Origin: Rhizobium rhizogenes NBRC 13257
GTDB lineage: Bacteria > Pseudomonadota > Alphaproteobacteria > Rhizobiales > Rhizobiaceae
Assembly: GCF_000696095.1 (NCBI RefSeq)
Contig: NZ_BAYX01000001.1
Location: 186,001-250,000 of the forward strand
Direction of reading: 5' to 3'
Length of the DNA stretch: 64,000 bases
The notes beneath the pieces were generated by a model. It saw only the letters and a program-made list of their open reading frames with translations. It was not told the origin of the DNA and did no database searches. The position numbers and the translations under genes were made by a program. This document shows, in pieces, positions 10,912-19,865 of the stretch. Within the stretch, counting starts at the first letter, position 1, and every line of letters starts with the position of its first letter.

Positions 10912-11081
10912 GGGCTCACATCCGTTTTTTGGCTGCGCGAAAAACCGGCCAGGGTGGGAGATCACCGGCCGGGGCGCATGGTCAAGTCTTTTCAGGCTAG
11001 AAGCGGCTTATAGGCAAATGTATTTGCAAACGGAACCCCATAAATCACGGAATCGACAGGAATCGACAGCTCCCGCCACTT

Positions 11082-11873
11082 CTATCTGAAGCGCCGCCGC
11101 GCATCCTCCGCATAGGGGCGGCTTACCGGGATTGCCGTGCCGTCCTGCATCACGACGAAAAGCTTGCCATTGTCGCGCTTCAATCTTTCGACATGTGCGT
11201 AGGCAACCCAATGCGATCGATGCAACCGCATGCCTTCGACAGTACCGGTTTCGCGTATGGCGTCAGCGAAACGCAACAGGATCAGCTCTCGACCTCGGTT
11301 CGTGACGACTTCGGTGTAGTGATCCTGCACCGCAAGGCGGAGTATCGGGCCTCGGTTTTCCGGCTTTAGACGAGCCAGAATTGGCACCGGCGAGTCAGTC
11401 TTGTCGATGGTTGGGTTTGCGATCTCCGACGCAGCGGCGATTTGCGAATGCATCGTCATGTAGGTCAGCAGGCAGAACAAGGCGCAGAGCGGTGTGGTAA
11501 AGACGATCTGCTGGAGCAAGGAGACCAAGGTTGTGACGTCGCCCGTAAGAGCAAAACCGATGACTGAGAGAGAAGCGGCGATCGGCACCGCGGCAACCAG
11601 CGAGCCGACCATCATTCGGCAGAACATGCTGCTTATTTGGCGGCGGAGCAGGATTTCCGCCATCACTGAAAAGGAGATCGCGATGCTCCAGGCCACGGTT
11701 TGGACGAGAAGCCAATAGGCGAAGCGCGTGCCGACCGGCATGCTGTTCATGGTGCCGTAGGGGCCGGTAATGGTGAAGAGCAGAACCACAACGGCGAATG
11801 TTGCCCAAAAGCGGGCTGAACGCAGGAAGACCTGCAATTCACGAAGCGTCGATTGCAGAAAGGTGCGATCCAC
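11082..11873 (-). CDS. Membrane-anchored LytTR-domain transcriptional regulator
   Basis: About 263 residues. Four hydrophobic segments (ATFAVVVLLFTITG, YWLLVQTVAWSIAI, VGSLVAAVPIAASL and IVFTTPLCALFCLLTY) are followed by a C-terminal LytTR DNA-binding domain: LRLAVQDHYTEVVT...LRFADAI...GMRLHRSHWVAYAHVE with ordinary breaks. There is no receiver or kinase domain, so it probably senses a signal in the membrane directly. The start is uncertain: GTG at 11873 has GGGAA at a fair distance; a TTG at 11915 would add 14 residues. It is divergent from a DUF2306 membrane protein, which may be its target. Confidence 0.8.
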   Translation of the reverse strand: MDRTFLQSTLRELQVFLRSARFWATFAVVVLLFTITGPYGTMNSMPVGTRFAYWLLVQTVAWSIAISFSVMAEILLRRQISSMFCRMMVGSLVAAVPIAASLSVIGFALTGDVTTLVSLLQQIVFTTPLCALFCLLTYMTMHSQIAAASEIANPTIDKTDSPVPILARLKPENRGPILRLAVQDHYTEVVTNRGRELILLRFADAIRETGTVEGMRLHRSHWVAYAHVERLKRDNGKLFVVMQDGTAIPVSRPYAEDARRRFR

Positions 11874-11958
11874 GAAATTTCCCGTTCTTTCATGCCATTT
11901 CGATTGAACAGGCAACAGTCTTGGCGGAAACCGGCGGCAAATTCAACCGGAGGGAGCC

Positions 11959-12450
11959 ATGACGCTCGAACCACTATTCAATGCTCCAATCGCTATTCAG
12001 ATTCATGTGCTGGCTGTTATGCCCGCGGCACTCCTCGGCGCCTATATTCTGCTCAGGCAGAAAGGGACGCCATGGCATCGTCTTCTCGGGAAAATTTGGT
12101 TGGGGCTGATGGTGCTTGCCGCATTGTCCAGCTTCTTCATTCACCGAATCAATATGTTCTTCGGTTTCAGCCCGATCCATATTCTATCGGTTTACGTCCT
12201 CGTCGGCAGTTGGCGGGTCATCGTCACTGCACGCCGCCACGATATACGAACGCATAGACGTATCGTCATAGGCCTTTATCTTGGCGGAATCATTGGTGCT
12301 GGCCTGTTCACGCTCCTGCCTGGGCGGATCATGAACGAGGTTGTTTCTTCAGGTGACGCGCTGGTGCCTCTTGGTGTGGTGGCAACGATAGCGACCTTCC
12401 TTGCATGGCTTGCCATCATGAACATAAGAAAGCGCCGGCATTTGATTTGA
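11959..12450 (+). CDS. DUF2306 family membrane protein
   Basis: 163 residues, with about four membrane segments: IQIHVLAVMPAALLGAYIL, LLGKIWLGLMVLAALSS, IVIGLYLGGIIGAGLFTLL and LGVVATIATFLAWLAI. The pattern 'H..A...A...G...L....KG...HR..G..W...M' and a following 'RGR..H' region are those of DUF2306 proteins, whose function is not established. CCGGAGGGAGCC gives a strong ribosome-binding site for ATG 11959. The divergent LytTR regulator starts 85 bp away; this pairing is seen in other proteobacteria and suggests local regulation (inference). Confidence 0.75.
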   Translation: MTLEPLFNAPIAIQIHVLAVMPAALLGAYILLRQKGTPWHRLLGKIWLGLMVLAALSSFFIHRINMFFGFSPIHILSVYVLVGSWRVIVTARRHDIRTHRRIVIGLYLGGIIGAGLFTLLPGRIMNEVVSSGDALVPLGVVATIATFLAWLAIMNIRKRRHLI

Positions 12451-12543
12451 GAATGCTCTCACGGAGAACTGGCGTTGCGTACCTTCCTCGATATATAAGT
12501 GTATGAAAGAGTATCGATTCAACGTATCGCCCGGAGGTGCACC

Positions 12544-13476
12544 ATGGACTGGAAGGGACGTCGGCAATCCGACAATATCGAGGACGAACGCGGTTCTTCG
12601 CCGACGGGAGGAGGTCCTCTCGGCGGCGGCGGGTTTCGCTTTCCCGGTGGAGGACTGGGCGGCGGTGGCTTGAGCTTCCGCACCATAATCGTCCTGGTGG
12701 TGATTTTCCTGGTGCTGAGAGCCATGGGTGTCGACGTCATCGGCTTGTTGCAGCAGAGCGGCGCCTTGACTGGCGGCTCCACTTCCGGGTCCGGCTATCA
12801 GCAGAGCGACAACAGTGGCGGCACAGCGGCACCGGCCAATGACGAGATGAAGCAATTTGTCGCCACGGTGCTCGCCGATACCGAGGACACCTGGACCGGC
12901 ATCTTCAAATCCATGGGCCAGACCTACACCGATCCAAAGCTGGTGCTGTTTTCAGGCCGTTTCCCTTCAGCCTGCGGTACGGCCTCGGCGGCGACCGGGC
13001 CTTTCTATTGCCCGAGTGACCAGAAGGTCTATCTCGACATGGCCTTCTTCCAGCAGATGAAGGACCAGTTCGGCGCATCCGGCGATTTCGCGCAAGCCTA
13101 TGTCATAGCGCACGAAGTCGGCCACCATGTTCAGGACCAACTCGGCATCCTGCCGAAGTTCAATCAGGCGCGTCAGACCATGAACGAGGTCGATGCCAAC
13201 AAGATGTCGGTACGTATCGAGCTGCAAGCCGATTGCTTTGCTGGTATCTGGGGCAAGTTCACCCAGCAGAAAGGCATTCTGCAGCAGGGCGACCTCGAAG
13301 AGGCGCTGAATGCCGCGCAGCAGATCGGTGATGATACGCTGCAGAAGCGCAGCCAGGGCTATGTCGTTCCCGACAGCTTCAACCACGGCACATCCGCGCA
13401 GCGTATGAAATGGTTCAAGCAGGGCTTCGATTCCGGCAAGCTCAGCGACTGCGATACGCTGAACAATCCGGTTTAA
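12544..13476 (+). CDS. Neutral zinc metallopeptidase (YpfJ family)
   Basis: 310 residues. The N-terminus is Gly-rich (LGGGGFRFPGGGLGGGG), followed by one transmembrane helix at about 47-60. The C-terminal domain has HEVGH at 190-194 and a downstream E-rich region containing QADCFAGIW, which supplies the third zinc ligand in this family. The active domain is predicted to face the periplasm. GGAGGT precedes ATG 12544; an in-frame start 45 bp upstream is less likely. Physiological substrates of the family are not well known. Confidence 0.88.
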   Translation: MDWKGRRQSDNIEDERGSSPTGGGPLGGGGFRFPGGGLGGGGLSFRTIIVLVVIFLVLRAMGVDVIGLLQQSGALTGGSTSGSGYQQSDNSGGTAAPANDEMKQFVATVLADTEDTWTGIFKSMGQTYTDPKLVLFSGRFPSACGTASAATGPFYCPSDQKVYLDMAFFQQMKDQFGASGDFAQAYVIAHEVGHHVQDQLGILPKFNQARQTMNEVDANKMSVRIELQADCFAGIWGKFTQQKGILQQGDLEEALNAAQQIGDDTLQKRSQGYVVPDSFNHGTSAQRMKWFKQGFDSGKLSDCDTLNNPV

Positions 13477-13846
13477 GCTCTCAAACTCTTCTTCCCGCTC
13501 CTCATTCTGTCGAAGGGGCGGGAGAAGGATTTTGAGCAAGGCAAAATGGCGATTGGCCGGGTGAGGGGTCTCCTCATTATTGGCAGCTTGATGGTTCCTT
13601 TGCTCCTCACCCTAACCCTTTTAATGCGCCTGGCATCTGGTCTACTTTTGAGGCTGGAGCGACGATAGGTGCATTGGGGATAACTGGCATTCCAAACGTA
13701 AGCGATCAAAAGAATCGGCCGATGAATCAGAAAGATTGAAGCGTTCACGGATTGTTTCGGGCAAAATCTTCAAGTATTGGGAACGCACTGATTTTCGTTC
13801 ACGTTCTGTCTCTTCATGGAGATAGGGCCACAAAAAGGCAAACTCC
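13477..13846. repeat. Intergenic palindromic repeat remnants between peptidase and MFS genes
   Basis: Two hairpin-forming segments. At about 13490-13530, CTTCTTCCCGCTCC pairs with GGGGCGGGAGAAGG, resembling the C-rich/G-rich palindromes scattered in rhizobial intergenic regions. At 13559-13616, GGGTGAGGG faces CCTCACCC. The first can serve as a terminator for the peptidase gene. The rest of the 370-bp interval, about 13640-13846, holds no convincing gene; short antisense ORFs there have no RBS or recognisable sequence. Confidence 0.45.
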
Positions 13847-15103
13847 ATGATCGATCCGAAATTCGCGCGTCGCGGCTTGTTGCTCGTCTTCATTATTCTC
13901 TTCCTGGATGTCATGGGTCTCGCCATCATCATGCCGGTGTTGCCGCAGTATCTCGAAGAGCTGACGGGCGCTTCGGTCAGCGAGGCGGCCACCGACGGTG
14001 GTTGGCTGCTGCTTGCCTATGCCGCCATGCAGTTTCTATTCTCGCCGTTGATCGGTAATTTGAGCGACCGCTTCGGCCGCCGTCCCATCCTGCTTGCCTC
14101 GGTGCTGACCTTCGCTATCGATAATTTCATCTGCGCTATCGCCGGTACCTATTGGATATTGTTCGCAGGCCGCATCCTGGCCGGCATCAGCGGCGCAAGT
14201 TTCTCGACATGTTCCGCCTATATTGCCGACATCAGCAATGACCAGAACCGGGCTAAGAATTTCGGCCTGATCGGCATGGCCTTTGGCGTCGGTTTCGTAC
14301 TCGGGCCGGTCATTGGCGGTTTTCTCGGCGAATTCGGTCCGCGTGCACCCTTTTACGGCGCGGCCGCGTTGGCGTTGCTGAACTTTATTGGCGCTTATTT
14401 CCTGCTACCGGAAACGCTGGAGGCGAAGAACCGTCGCCGTTTTGAGCTCTGGCGCGCCAATCCGCTCGGCGCTCTGCGGCAGGTCCGTCGCTATCAGGGG
14501 CTCGGCTGGATCTTCGTCGTGATGTTCTTTAACTGGCTGGCACATGGCGTCTTTCCGGCCGTCTGGTCCTTTGTCTCCTCCTATCGTTATGATTGGACGT
14601 CGTTGGAAATCGGCATTTCGCTCGGCACCTACGGCATCGGCATGGCACTGGTTATGGGGTTGGTCTTGCCCCGCATCGTGCGGGTGCTCGGCGAATGGAA
14701 AACCGTGGTGTTGGGGCTTGTCTTTTCCGGAATCGGCTTGGTGGGCTATGCCTTCGCCTGGCATGGCTGGATGGTCTATGCCGTCATCATCCTGACCGTG
14801 ATTGAAAACGTTGCGGATGCGCCGCTGCGCTCTATCGCCGCAAGCAAGGTGTCGCCGTCGGCGCAGGGAGAATTGCAAGGCGCTCTCGGCAGCCTTACCA
14901 GCATCACGGCCATCATCGGACCAGTGCTGTTTCCCTATCTGTTTCGCTTTTTCACCGCGCCGGAAGCACCCGTCACCTTTGCCGGTGCCCCCTTCATCAT
15001 GTCGGCAATCCTGATCCTGGCCGCAGTGATCCTCTTTGTCGTCAAGGTGCGCAAGGACGAGCCGAAAGCCGTGGTGGAACCGGCCGCTCAAGAGGTGGCT
15101 TAA
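13847..15103 (+). CDS. MFS drug-type exporter (TetA-like, DHA1 family)
   Basis: 418 residues with about 12 hydrophobic segments. [20 protein letters not shown] at 20-39 is the first-helix signature of TetA-type tetracycline/H+ antiporters, [11 protein letters not shown] at 70-80 is MFS motif A, and [17 protein letters not shown] follows helix 5 (motif C). TetA relatives are often annotated as tetracycline exporters, but chromosomal rhizobial copies may have other substrates. It stands alone, with a small hairpin (ATCATCA/TGATGAT, 15107-15127) just after the stop. Confidence 0.88.
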   Translation: MIDPKFARRGLLLVFIILFLDVMGLAIIMPVLPQYLEELTGASVSEAATDGGWLLLAYAAMQFLFSPLIGNLSDRFGRRPILLASVLTFAIDNFICAIAGTYWILFAGRILAGISGASFSTCSAYIADISNDQNRAKNFGLIGMAFGVGFVLGPVIGGFLGEFGPRAPFYGAAALALLNFIGAYFLLPETLEAKNRRRFELWRANPLGALRQVRRYQGLGWIFVVMFFNWLAHGVFPAVWSFVSSYRYDWTSLEIGISLGTYGIGMALVMGLVLPRIVRVLGEWKTVVLGLVFSGIGLVGYAFAWHGWMVYAVIILTVIENVADAPLRSIAASKVSPSAQGELQGALGSLTSITAIIGPVLFPYLFRFFTAPEAPVTFAGAPFIMSAILILAAVILFVVKVRKDEPKAVVEPAAQEVA

Positions 15104-15251
15104 ATAATCATCAGATATTTTGATGATCTGATGAATTCTTTAGCATCTTAGCTTTGCCAACTGGCTTTTTCGCTGAAGTTGCGCTAAGGCGGCAGGTTCG
15201 CGCGCCTCGGGTAGGAGCGGTCTGCGCGTTTCTTAAAATCGAGTTTTCAAG

Positions 15252-16649
15252 ATGGATATGCCGGCAACTGCGCGCCCGTTCGCGCATGACAATGACAATT
15301 CGTGGTCTGCGCATGTCCGCGCCACCCTGGCGCTCGGCATACCGCTGATCGGTGCGCAGCTGGCACAGCTCGGCATCAACACCACGGATGTGATGATCGT
15401 CGGTCGGCTCGGTGCCGAGCAGCTGGCCGCCATGGTTCTGGCCGCGCAGTTCCTGTTCACCATCCAGATTTTCGGTTCCGGTTTTTCCATCGCTGTCGTG
15501 CCGCTGGTGGCGCAGGGCTATGGCCAAGGCGATGTCACCTCGGTTCGCCGGGCGCTGCGCATGGGCATCTGGGTCGTCACCGCCTTTTGGCTGTTGACGC
15601 AGCCCGCCTTCTTCTATTCCGAGCAGATCCTTCTGGCCGCCGGGCAGAAGCCGGATGTGGCAAGGCTTGCCAGCGAATATATCGCCATCGGCCATTACGC
15701 CGTGCTGCCGGGGTTGCTTTATAACGTTATCCGCGCGCTGGTAAGCGCGATCGGCATGGCGCGCGTCATTCTCTACGTCACCATCGCCATGCTGGTGATG
15801 AATGCCATACTCGCCTACGGCCTGGTGCTCGGCCATTTCGGCATGCCGGCGCTCGGGCTGCATGGCGCGGCCATCGTATCGGTAGCGGTGCAGACGGCAG
15901 GCTTCCTCTTCATCGTCGCCTTCGTTCAGAGCCGTGAAAAGACGCGCCGCTATGAGATCTTCGTTCGCCTTTGGCGGCCCGATTGGCACGCATTGTGGGA
16001 CGTGGTTCGCCTCGGTTTTCCGATCAGCATCACGGTTCTGGCTGAGGTCAGCCTGTTCACGGCGGCGTCGCTGCTGATGGGCCAGATCGGCACGATCGAG
16101 CTTGCCGCCCACGGTATCGCGCTGCAATGGGCGTCGATCGCCTTCATGATACCGCTCGGCCTCAGCCAGGCGGCGACCGTTCGGGTCGGCGTCGCGCATG
16201 GGCAGGGGGATCGCATCGGTCTGACGCGTGCGGCGATCGTCGTGCTCATCGTTTCGAGCTGTATCTCGCTGCTCGGCAGTATCCTGTTCGCCACGATGCC
16301 GATGTGGTTCGGAAGCTGGTTCCTTGATGTGACCTCGGCTGAGGCGCCGCAGGTGCTCGCCTACGCCGCGCCGCTGATCGTCGTTGCGGGCCTGTTCCAG
16401 TTGGTCGACGGTCTGCAGGCAATCGCCAGCGGCTTGCTGCGCGGTCTGAAGGATGCGCGCGTGCCGATGATCCTGGCGCTGATCGCCTATTGGCCGATCG
16501 GCTTCTTCCTGGCCTGGCTGCTTGCCTTCCCGCTCGGCTTCGGTGGCGTCGGCATCTGGCTCGGCTTCTTCCTAGGGCTGGCCTCGGCCGCGGCGATGCT
16601 TTGCGTGCGGTTCTATATTCTGGTGCGCTCGGAGAAAATGGTCGGCTGA
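15252..16649 (+). CDS. MATE family efflux transporter (NorM-like)
   Basis: 465 residues, 12 predicted helices in two six-helix halves. The first half has GIPLIGAQLAQLGINTTDVMIVGRLGAEQLAA, split in the sequence by several breaks; the second half begins LWDVVRLGFPISITVLAEVSLF and repeats the pattern. MATE proteins export cationic drugs or metabolites in exchange for Na+ or H+. It is the second exporter in a row but sits 148 bp from the MFS gene, so separate transcription is likely. Confidence 0.92.
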   Translation: MDMPATARPFAHDNDNSWSAHVRATLALGIPLIGAQLAQLGINTTDVMIVGRLGAEQLAAMVLAAQFLFTIQIFGSGFSIAVVPLVAQGYGQGDVTSVRRALRMGIWVVTAFWLLTQPAFFYSEQILLAAGQKPDVARLASEYIAIGHYAVLPGLLYNVIRALVSAIGMARVILYVTIAMLVMNAILAYGLVLGHFGMPALGLHGAAIVSVAVQTAGFLFIVAFVQSREKTRRYEIFVRLWRPDWHALWDVVRLGFPISITVLAEVSLFTAASLLMGQIGTIELAAHGIALQWASIAFMIPLGLSQAATVRVGVAHGQGDRIGLTRAAIVVLIVSSCISLLGSILFATMPMWFGSWFLDVTSAEAPQVLAYAAPLIVVAGLFQLVDGLQAIASGLLRGLKDARVPMILALIAYWPIGFFLAWLLAFPLGFGGVGIWLGFFLGLASAAAMLCVRFYILVRSEKMVG

Positions 16650-16746
16650 GGTCGGCTATTTTCGCATCGTGGCGTGAAGACTGCTGACAGATATTGGCAG
16701 CATGATCCCGTATATTGGCGTCATACCAATTTGATGGGAGACGACC

Positions 16747-17319
16747 ATGACATACAAAGCAAGCGCTCACAGCGAGGCCACGCTTTTCCCGCTGGATGGA
16801 CTTTTCAACCACGGTGCGGTCGTGCACATGCTTGCACATTCCGATGGTTCGCCTCGACGTGAGCAACCGAAAGCAAAGTCGTATTGGCTGGCCGTTGCCT
16901 GCGCCGCGCACGTCCGGCATGGGCGGGCAAACGGCTTCATGCAGGTCAATCACGGCAAGCAGGGACCATTGAAGCGGATTAAGCCGGGCGACGGCGTGGT
17001 CTATTATTCTCCGTCGGTGGCCATGGGCGATAAGGACGGCTTTAAAAGCTTTACGGCGATCGGATATGTCCGGGACGGCGAGCCCTATCAAGGTGAGATG
17101 GCATGCGGCAAGGCGTATCGCCGCGATGTCGATTGGCTGGATGTGCCTGAGCAACCGATCCGCCCTTTGCTGGATTGGCTGGATTTTACCCAGGATAAGA
17201 ACTGGGGTTACAAGTTGAGATTTGGCCTGGTTCCGTTCAGTGAATCCGATTTCGAGTTCCTGCAGGAAATCCTGACAAGCGAACTCGAAGAGGTCAGGCG
17301 CCGCCGCTTGCAGGCCTGA
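16747..17319 (+). CDS. EVE-domain protein with N-terminal extension
   Basis: 190 residues. From about 46 the EVE (PUA-like) fold is evident: YWLAVACAAHVRHG, GFMQVNHGKQGPLKRIKPGDGVVYYSP and FTAIGYV. EVE domains bind modified bases in nucleic acids. Most stand-alone EVE proteins start at the 'YWL' strand; here about 45 residues precede it. GGGAGACGACC precedes the ATG at 16747, supporting the longer form, although no internal ATG near the domain offers a good RBS. Upstream neighbour is the MATE gene; downstream a strong terminator separates it from carA. Confidence 0.8.
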   Translation: MTYKASAHSEATLFPLDGLFNHGAVVHMLAHSDGSPRREQPKAKSYWLAVACAAHVRHGRANGFMQVNHGKQGPLKRIKPGDGVVYYSPSVAMGDKDGFKSFTAIGYVRDGEPYQGEMACGKAYRRDVDWLDVPEQPIRPLLDWLDFTQDKNWGYKLRFGLVPFSESDFEFLQEILTSELEEVRRRRLQA

Positions 17320-17348
17320 TCAAGCGGTATCGAGAACTCCTAAAGACG

Positions 17349-17381
17349 AAAGCCCCGGATTGACGATCAATCCGGGGCTTT
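17349..17381. terminator. Strong bidirectional terminator between EVE gene and carA
   Basis: A perfect 15-bp stem: AAAGCCCCGGATTGA at 17349-17363 pairs with 17367-17381 around a 3-nt CGA loop. The sequence continues TCCTTTT on the plus strand, and T residues also follow on the minus strand. It sits between two convergent genes and can end both transcripts. Confidence 0.9.
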
Positions 17382-17411
17382 CCTTTTAGCCAATGATCAT
17401 GGTGGCGCTGC

Positions 17412-18620
17412 TTATGCGCGCTCGGCCAAAGCCGGTTCGCCCTTCTTCTCGCGCACCAGATTGACGAAGCGGCGGAAGAGGTAGTGGCTGTCCTGCGGGC
17501 CAGGGGAGGCTTCGGGGTGATGCTGTACCGAGAAGACCGGCTTGCCGGAAACGCGCAGGCCGCAATTGGTGCCGTCGAAGAGCGAAACGTGAGTCTCTTC
17601 AATGCCTTCCGGCAGCGTGCTCGCGTCGACTGCGAAGCCGTGGTTCATCGAGACGATCTCGACCTTTCCCGTCGTGTGGTCCTTGACCGGATGGTTGGCG
17701 CCGTGATGGCCCTGATGCATCTTTGCGGTCTTGGCGCCGAGGGCGAGACCGAGCATCTGGTGGCCGAGGCAGATGCCGAACAGCGGAATGTCCGTCTTCA
17801 GCAGGTCCTGGATAACCGGCACGGCGTATTCGCCGGTCGCGGCCGGATCGCCGGGGCCGTTCGACAGGAAGATGCCGTCCGGCTTCAGCGCCAGCACGTC
17901 GTCGGTGGATGCGGTTGCCGGCAGCACGGTGACTTTGCAGTCGAGACCGGCGAAGAGGCGCAGAATATTGCGCTTCACACCGTAGTCGAGGCAGACGACA
18001 TGGTACTTGGCATCGGCAGTCTTCAGCTCGCCATAACCTTCGTTCCAGATCCAGGGCGTCTGCGACCATTGCGACGACTGGCCGGAGGTGGCGACCTTGG
18101 CGAGGTCGAGACCTTCGAGGCCGCTCCAGGCCTTGGCGTCCGCCTTGAGCTGGTCGATGTCGAAGACGCCGTTCGGGTCGTGGGCGATGACGCCGTTGGG
18201 CATGCCGTTTTCACGGATCCAGGCGGTCAGCGCGCGGGTGTCGATGCCGCACATGCCGATGATGCCGCGCGCCTTCAGCCACTGGTCGAGATGCTTGACG
18301 GCGCGGTAGTTCGAAGGATCGGTGACATCGGCCTTGAAAATAACGCCGACGGCGCCGTGCCGGGCGGCAGGCGTCAGGTCCTCGACGTCTTCCTCGTTGG
18401 TGCCGACATTGCCAATGTGAGGGAAGGTGAAGGTAACGATCTGGCCGAGATAGGAGGGGTCGGTCAGGATCTCCTCGTAGCCCGTCAGCGCCGTGTTGAA
18501 GCAGACTTCGGCCTGGACCTTGCCGGTCGCGCCGATGCCCTTGCCTTCGATCACGGTGCCGTCGGCGAGAACGAGCAGGGCACTTGGCTTTTCAATTGTC
18601 CATGGAGCTGTGGCGGTCAT
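17412..18620 (-). CDS. carA: Carbamoyl-phosphate synthase small (glutaminase) subunit
   Basis: 402 residues. The N-terminal CPSase small-chain domain (ALLVLADGTVIEGKGIGATG) precedes a class I glutamine amidotransferase with catalytic Cys in LFGICLGHQ and a C-terminal QHHPEASPGP histidine motif. It supplies ammonia from glutamine to CarB. Two ATGs six bases apart (18626 and 18620) are possible; 18620 gives the usual MTATAPWTIEKP start with GGG at a proper distance, and the longer in-frame version to 18677 lacks family similarity. carB is 6.5 kb downstream, not adjacent as in enterobacteria. Confidence 0.96.
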   Translation of the reverse strand: MTATAPWTIEKPSALLVLADGTVIEGKGIGATGKVQAEVCFNTALTGYEEILTDPSYLGQIVTFTFPHIGNVGTNEEDVEDLTPAARHGAVGVIFKADVTDPSNYRAVKHLDQWLKARGIIGMCGIDTRALTAWIRENGMPNGVIAHDPNGVFDIDQLKADAKAWSGLEGLDLAKVATSGQSSQWSQTPWIWNEGYGELKTADAKYHVVCLDYGVKRNILRLFAGLDCKVTVLPATASTDDVLALKPDGIFLSNGPGDPAATGEYAVPVIQDLLKTDIPLFGICLGHQMLGLALGAKTAKMHQGHHGANHPVKDHTTGKVEIVSMNHGFAVDASTLPEGIEETHVSLFDGTNCGLRVSGKPVFSVQHHPEASPGPQDSHYLFRRFVNLVREKKGEPALAERA

Positions 18621-18928
18621 TGTCATCCCGTTTCCGGCGTCGTGCGCGGCCTTGAAAAGACCGGGGGCTTCCGCCATGTTTGTCGCAGATTGCAGCCAGC
18701 GACATGCGTCGCGGCTTGAGACCTTAATATCGATCTAATGTGCAGGTGTTGGACATAGCCAAACAAGGCCTGTCGGTCAATGCGCCGTTTTCGTTTCCCG
18801 CCAGGGAATTCGCCAAGTTTCGGCCGCAGGCACGCAATTGCATTGATCGCTGCTCATGGTCTATGAGACTGGCAACATGAAATGAGAGGCTGGGCGATCG
18901 TCGCCGGCTTGCTTAGGGAGTTAAAGAC
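18621..18928. other. Divergent intergenic region carA / yqeY-like gene
   Basis: About 308 bp hold the promoters for carA (leftward) and the yqeY-like gene (rightward). No ORF with an RBS is seen, and I recognise no arginine box or riboswitch. AAACGGGATGACA before carA is the only clear translational signal for that gene; GGGAGTTAAAGAC precedes the ATG at 18929. Confidence 0.4.
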
Positions 18929-19381
18929 ATGATCCGCGAAACGCTTTCCAACGCCCAGAAGGATGCCATGAGGGCCAAGGATGCGGCGAGGCTTTCGACC
19001 GTGCGCTTGATCCTGGCCGCCATCAAGGACAAGGACATCGCCAATCGCGGCTTGGCCAAGGAACAGGCAAGCGACGACGAGATCCTGCAGCTGCTCGCCA
19101 AGATGATCAAGCAGCGGGAAGAGTCGGTTAAGATGTATACCGATGGCGATCGTCCGGAGTTGGCTCAGAAGGAGCGCGAGGAAATTGCTGTCATCCAGGG
19201 CTTCATGCCGGAACAGCTCTCCGAAGAGAAAGTGCGCGAGATTTGCGTCGCCGTCGTGGCCGAGCTCGGCGCCCAGGGCCTTAAGGACATGGGCAAGTGC
19301 GTTGCGGCGCTGCGCGAGCGATATGCCGGGCAGATGGATTTCGCCAAGGCGTCGGCGATCCTCAAGGATCTGTTGAAGTAA
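18929..19381 (+). CDS. GatB/YqeY domain-containing protein
   Basis: 150 residues, the standard length. It begins MIRETLSNAQKDAMRAKDAARLSTVRLILAA (broken here into family blocks) and ends with MDFAKASAILKDLLK. This is the YqeY family, related to the tail domain of GatB of the tRNA amidotransferase, which contacts tRNA. The function of the stand-alone form is uncertain. GGGAG precedes the start. It often lies next to dnaG and rpoD in alphaproteobacteria, as here (carA-yqeY-dnaG-rpoD order). Confidence 0.92.
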   Translation: MIRETLSNAQKDAMRAKDAARLSTVRLILAAIKDKDIANRGLAKEQASDDEILQLLAKMIKQREESVKMYTDGDRPELAQKEREEIAVIQGFMPEQLSEEKVREICVAVVAELGAQGLKDMGKCVAALRERYAGQMDFAKASAILKDLLK

Positions 19382-19466
19382 ATTTTATCTGTTTGCGGCC
19401 GCGCTCTGGCGCGGCCAACGCGATGTTCGATTCTCGGCGTACTGCATCGACATAGGCTGAAAATAG

Positions 19467-19499
19467 AGAAGGCAGGAGCTGGGGGAGCTCCTGCCTTCT
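19467..19499. terminator. Terminator after yqeY-like gene
   Basis: A 14-bp perfect stem AGAAGGCAGGAGCT / AGCTCCTGCCTTCT with a GGGGG loop, 85 bp past the stop. The T run is short (TCTTGCG), but the stem is very stable. Confidence 0.8.
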
Positions 19500-19564
19500 T
19501 GCGCTTTGCAGCCGTTTGATGACGCAGGGTGGGGCCCAAAAATCAAACGTCTATTGCAAAGGCA

Positions 19565-19609
19565 CCCAGGTGAGGCGGCGCCGGGGGTAGGGATGGTGCC
19601 TCACCTGGG
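19565..19609. terminator. Second hairpin, downstream of the small secreted-protein gene
   Basis: A 12-bp perfect stem CCCAGGTGAGGC (19565-19576) / GCCTCACCTGGG (19598-19609) with a 21-nt GC-rich loop. It lies 13 bp beyond the stop of the leftward 80-residue gene, so it may end that transcript or protect its 3' end. There is no T tract on either side. Confidence 0.5.
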
Positions 19610-19622
19610 GATCGGTTAAATC

Positions 19623-19865
19623 TTATCTGGTGATCCTGACCTGCTGTTGCAAATTCATGTCTTGCGATTCCAGCCAGGATATCTGAACTTTGACACCGGC
19701 CTTGAGAGCCGGCACTTTCATATCGACAGGAAGCTGATAGCCAGCATCCGCATAGAGCACGTTCGTAGCTGCCGCAGGCGCTGCGCCATCCGTCATCGTT
19801 GCCGAGCTATAGTTAGCTGTGGCGAAGAGGGCGGCAGCGGCAAAGGGTACCAGCAGAACGCGCAT
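19623..19865 (-). CDS. Small secreted protein, unknown function
   Basis: 80 residues starting MRVLLVPFAAAALFATANYSS, a signal peptide with probable cleavage after about residue 22. The mature part is about 58 residues, without cysteine, and includes NVLYADAGYQLPVDMKVPALKAGVKVQISWLESQ with natural breaks. AGGAGATGAA lies directly before the ATG at 19865, which fixes the start well inside a longer open frame. I do not recognise the family. Neighbours are two hairpins downstream and a 560-bp upstream gap before dnaG. Confidence 0.65.
   Translation of the reverse strand: MRVLLVPFAAAALFATANYSSATMTDGAAPAAATNVLYADAGYQLPVDMKVPALKAGVKVQISWLESQDMNLQQQVRITR

Noticed and set aside
15104..15130. ATCATCA/TGATGAT hairpin as a riboswitch or terminator
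   Set aside because: Only 7 bp, AT-rich and without a clean T tract; mentioned with the MFS gene but not called as a feature.
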